From: a virus
Virus record (IMG/VR): IMGVR_UViG_3300048105_000010
Span: 1-23,267 of that record
Strand: one strand, 5' to 3'
DNA length: 23,267 nucleotides
A model generated the notes under the pieces. It was not told the origin of the DNA. It saw only the letters and a program-made list of their open reading frames with translations, and ran no database searches. A program made the translations under genes and the position numbers. Positions 21,392 to 23,267 of the stretch are shown one piece after another (the stretch's first letter is position 1; every line of letters begins with the position of its first letter).

Positions 21392-22090
21392 TTAATCCTT
21401 TTCAATACCATATAGTGTATAGGTATCATAATATATATTTCCACTGGCTTGGTAAAATCTAAGTCTGTCCACTACACCCTCATGGCCATTGTGTCTAAAC
21501 CCACCCATATCTGCTGTCTGGTCATTGCTTGTATCTACACCATATCTTCTGAAATAAGCATATGACCTTTTATTGGTATTAGTTGCAAAAAATTCAAACA
21601 TCCAAGTGCTTGTTTCGGTAGCGGCATTACCCATCGTATACCATCCCAATCTTGCATAATTGTCACCATTAGATGACCTCTTTGCCGATGAATTTGTACC
21701 GTGGTGTACAGAGTTCATAATCCAATTGTATGCGTTGGATGATGAATCAAAAGTACTGTCACCAGACTTTCTGAATCTCATATAAGGGTCACCACCACCA
21801 CCCCAAGCACCAGTAATCACTAATTGAAAATATCTATATTTTGAATCTGTAGGTAAATCAATTTCAAGATTGGCAACATTACTAGCACCAGTATCGGAAC
21901 TGCTTATAACTGATACCTTACCAACTCCTGTCAATGCAGAGCCGTCAATAGCGGGCAAGGCACTTCCACTAGATAACAATGTTCCTGATTCATCAGGAAG
22001 CGCAATAGTCCTATTCGTGTTCGTATTTGGAGCAGTAATAGTTACTGTTCCAGAACCACTCGCATTTGGGGATAGTGCAATTTTACTCAT
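21392..22090 (-). CDS. tail fibre / receptor-binding protein
   Basis: A 232-residue protein. The N-terminal part, 'GSGTVTITAPNTNTNRTIALPDESGTLLS' pattern at about 12-40, is the repeat-type segment common to marine phage fibres ('..LPD..GTL.'), followed by 'IDGSALTGV'. Residues 85-232 form an aromatic, Gly/Ser-rich beta domain ('YFQLVITGAWGGGGDPYMRF', then 'FEFFATNTNKRSYAYFRRYG') likely to be the receptor-binding head. The ATG has AGGA 8 nt upstream. No enzymatic motif is visible. Confidence 0.75.
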   Translation of the reverse strand: MSKIALSPNASGSGTVTITAPNTNTNRTIALPDESGTLLSSGSALPAIDGSALTGVGKVSVISSSDTGASNVANLEIDLPTDSKYRYFQLVITGAWGGGGDPYMRFRKSGDSTFDSSSNAYNWIMNSVHHGTNSSAKRSSNGDNYARLGWYTMGNAATETSTWMFEFFATNTNKRSYAYFRRYGVDTSNDQTADMGGFRHNGHEGVVDRLRFYQASGNIYYDTYTLYGIEKD

Positions 22091-22111
22091 CTGTTATTAT
22101 CCTGTTTAATT

Positions 22112-22119
22112 TATTTATT
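22112..22119 (-). promoter_or_regulatory. possible variant late promoter (AATAAATA)
   Basis: One mismatch from TATAAATA on the minus strand, overlapping the end of the S74 fibre gene. The predicted start near 22106 would give a 16-nt leader for the gene at 22090. Weak: single-mismatch words are expected by chance in AT-rich DNA. Confidence 0.25.
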
Positions 22120-22984
22120 ACTCTTTAGATTCTAATGTTGCAACTTTAGTTTTCAATGTTTCGATTTCAGCAATAGCCTCTTGTAATGCTTTAGTCAATA
22201 CCGCTGTCAAATGTCCATAATTTACACCCTTTGAACCGTCATCACCACTCACAACTTCTGGCACTACAGTTTCTAACTCTTGTGCAATGAATCCAATGTT
22301 ACGAGTAGTATCTTCAATTGATTCGTCTTTCATATAGTAAAAACGAGGCTTCATATCTTTGACAGCATCAATTCCGTAAGTAGCATCAGTAATATCTTTT
22401 TTATATGCAATATCTGATGCGTTAGTCCAAGCGCCGCTACTAGACAAATATGCTTGAACAGAACCATTTGTGAAATAAGTATTTTGGTCGCCGGATTGAT
22501 AAATTGCTCTGAAATGACCATTAGTGTCGGCGTTGATTATATTAATACCTTGTGATGGTAAATTTATAGCAGAAAAGGCACTGGAAGCATATGGAGCTCC
22601 ACCAATACTTATTTTACCATCTTGACGGATTTGCATACGTTCAGTTGCATTGACTGTGAAACCCATAGTTTCACTGCCATTAGTGGTATTATAATTAATA
22701 ATTCCATCATTATTGTCACCACTATGACCAAAGTTTATTCCAAGAACAGATGAACTACCACCTAATATACTTAATTCTGTATTGTCATTACCATCAATAA
22801 TTGCAACTGAGCCAGTTGTTGCTGTTGCACCACTACCACTTGGTAGAGATACATGAAGAGTTTTAGATGGGCTTGCAGTTCCTATGCCCACACGATTATT
22901 TGATGGGTCTACCGTTATTGTAGTAGTATCTACTGTAAGGTCTGGCGTGGTTACACCATTTGTTCCGTCTAAAGTAATTGCCAT
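22118..22984 (-). CDS. tail fibre with C-terminal S74 intramolecular chaperone
   Basis: A 288-residue trimeric fibre protein. The N-terminus 'LDGTNGVTTPDLTV' and 'NRVGIGTASPSKTLHV' (30-45) are common fibre-stalk elements of marine phages. Residues about 190-288 form a peptidase S74 domain: 'SDIAYKKDI' at 190-198, 'GFIAQELETVVPEVV' at 231-245, and a closing coiled coil ('ALQEAIAEIETLKTKVATLESKE'). In this family the fibre trimer folds with help of the domain, which then cuts itself off before the conserved Ser; S190 and K195 have the family's Ser/Lys spacing, so release after A189/N188 region is expected. The start overlaps the upstream stop as TAATG. Confidence 0.88.
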   Translation of the reverse strand: MAITLDGTNGVTTPDLTVDTTTITVDPSNNRVGIGTASPSKTLHVSLPSGSGATATTGSVAIIDGNDNTELSILGGSSSVLGINFGHSGDNNDGIINYNTTNGSETMGFTVNATERMQIRQDGKISIGGAPYASSAFSAINLPSQGINIINADTNGHFRAIYQSGDQNTYFTNGSVQAYLSSSGAWTNASDIAYKKDITDATYGIDAVKDMKPRFYYMKDESIEDTTRNIGFIAQELETVVPEVVSGDDGSKGVNYGHLTAVLTKALQEAIAEIETLKTKVATLESKE

Positions 22985-23267
22985 TATACTACCACCAATC
23001 TTGCACCAGAAGGTACGGTTAATGTTACACCACTATTTACAGTGATAACCCCTGCCGCCATGGCATTTTGACTTGCAGTAATTGTATAGTTTGTGGTAAC
23101 TGCCTGATCATTCTCATAGAATACTGCATCAGTACCACCGCCAGTTGCACCACCACCGATAGAACCCCAAGCACTATTTGAGTATCCCTCAAAAGAGTTT
23201 GTGGTTGTGTTAAATCTAAATTTACCGTCTACCCCTGTACCTCTTTGTGCAGTTGTACCTTTTGGAA
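22984..23267 (-). CDS. tail fibre protein, C-terminal part only (runs off window)
   Basis: Minus-strand open frame entering from the right edge and ending in TAA at 22984-22986; 93 residues are visible. It reads '...GTTAQRGTGVDGKFRFNTTT', then 'NSFEGYSNSAWGSIGGG' and ends 'TVNSGVTLTVPSGARLVVV'. The 'G..RFNT.T..FEGY....W' segment is a widespread motif of phage fibre and neck proteins, and the VTLTVPSGA end resembles other fibre tips. The stop shares a base with the start of the S74 fibre gene, so they are in one transcript. Start and total length are unknown. Confidence 0.75.
   Translation of the reverse strand, partial: PKGTTAQRGTGVDGKFRFNTTTNSFEGYSNSAWGSIGGGATGGGTDAVFYENDQAVTTNYTITASQNAMAAGVITVNSGVTLTVPSGARLVVV

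Noticed and set aside
1-23267. tRNA genes, CRISPR arrays, insertion sequences, integrase or attachment sites, photosynthesis genes
   Set aside because: Looked for on both strands; no cloverleaf, regularly spaced repeats, transposase or integrase motifs or psbA/D-like sequence were seen.

Overview
The window is a piece of a T4-like (Straboviridae-type / cyano-T4-like) tailed phage genome of the kind found in marine bacteria. The evidence is the uninterrupted T4 virion-assembly series gp17-18-19-20-67-(68)-21-22-23, followed by gp3, uvsY, uvsW, gp55, gp47, gp46 and gp45. It also has accessory genes usual in marine T4-like phages: a small heat-shock protein, a DUF932 protein, a DUF3310 protein and an S74-chaperone tail fibre. 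The sequence is AT-rich. No photosynthesis gene, tRNA, integrase, IS element or CRISPR array is visible, so the host cannot be named. All genes but one are on the minus strand, so the functional order runs from high to low coordinates.

Layout in transcription order. (a) 23267-20181: a receptor-recognition cassette with a partial fibre gene at the right edge, an S74 auto-chaperone fibre, two further small fibre-tip genes, a tail-assembly-chaperone-like gene between them, and a short hypothetical gene. (b) 20161-9961: head and tail morphogenesis, comprising large terminase (gp17), sheath (gp18), tube (gp19), portal (gp20), a very small prohead core protein (gp67), a gp68-position protein, an unknown 82-residue protein, prohead protease (gp21), scaffold (gp22) and major capsid protein (gp23). 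The only plus-strand gene, an HNH-like zinc protein, sits between gp17 and gp18. (c) 9876-6890: gp3-like tail completion protein, UvsY, UvsW and an Sm-like protein. (d) 6722-2601: a tightly overlapping operon of late sigma factor gp55, Mre11-like gp47, Rad50-like gp46, a DUF1599-like protein and a small adenine-type methyltransferase. (e) 2507-1: DUF932, Hsp20, a DUF3310 protein and the start of the gp45 sliding clamp, cut by the window edge.

Regulation is readable. Exact copies of the T4 late promoter word TATAAATA precede gp18, gp22, gp23, gp3, hsp20, the uvsY leader and, on the plus strand, the HNH-like gene. Both gp55, which recognises this word in T4, and gp45, which activates it in T4, are encoded here. 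Near-consensus sigma-70 promoters with 17-bp spacers precede gp55, DUF932 and the DUF3310-gp45 pair, and a weaker one precedes uvsY. That fits early or middle expression of replication and recombination genes by host RNA polymerase, and late expression of structural genes. Two intrinsic terminators are physically merged with the next promoter, one with a sigma-70 promoter and one with a late promoter. A further strong sigma-70-like promoter fires antisense into the Sm-like/uvsW genes.

Most of the window is a conserved T4-type core. The places most worth a second look are the merged terminator/promoter switches, the apparently leaderless late gene with a degenerate HNH motif, a structured 100-nt element with possible loop-loop pairing between DUF932 and hsp20, the DUF1599/methyltransferase pair in the gp46/47 operon, and the reduced gp67 next to an enlarged gp22.
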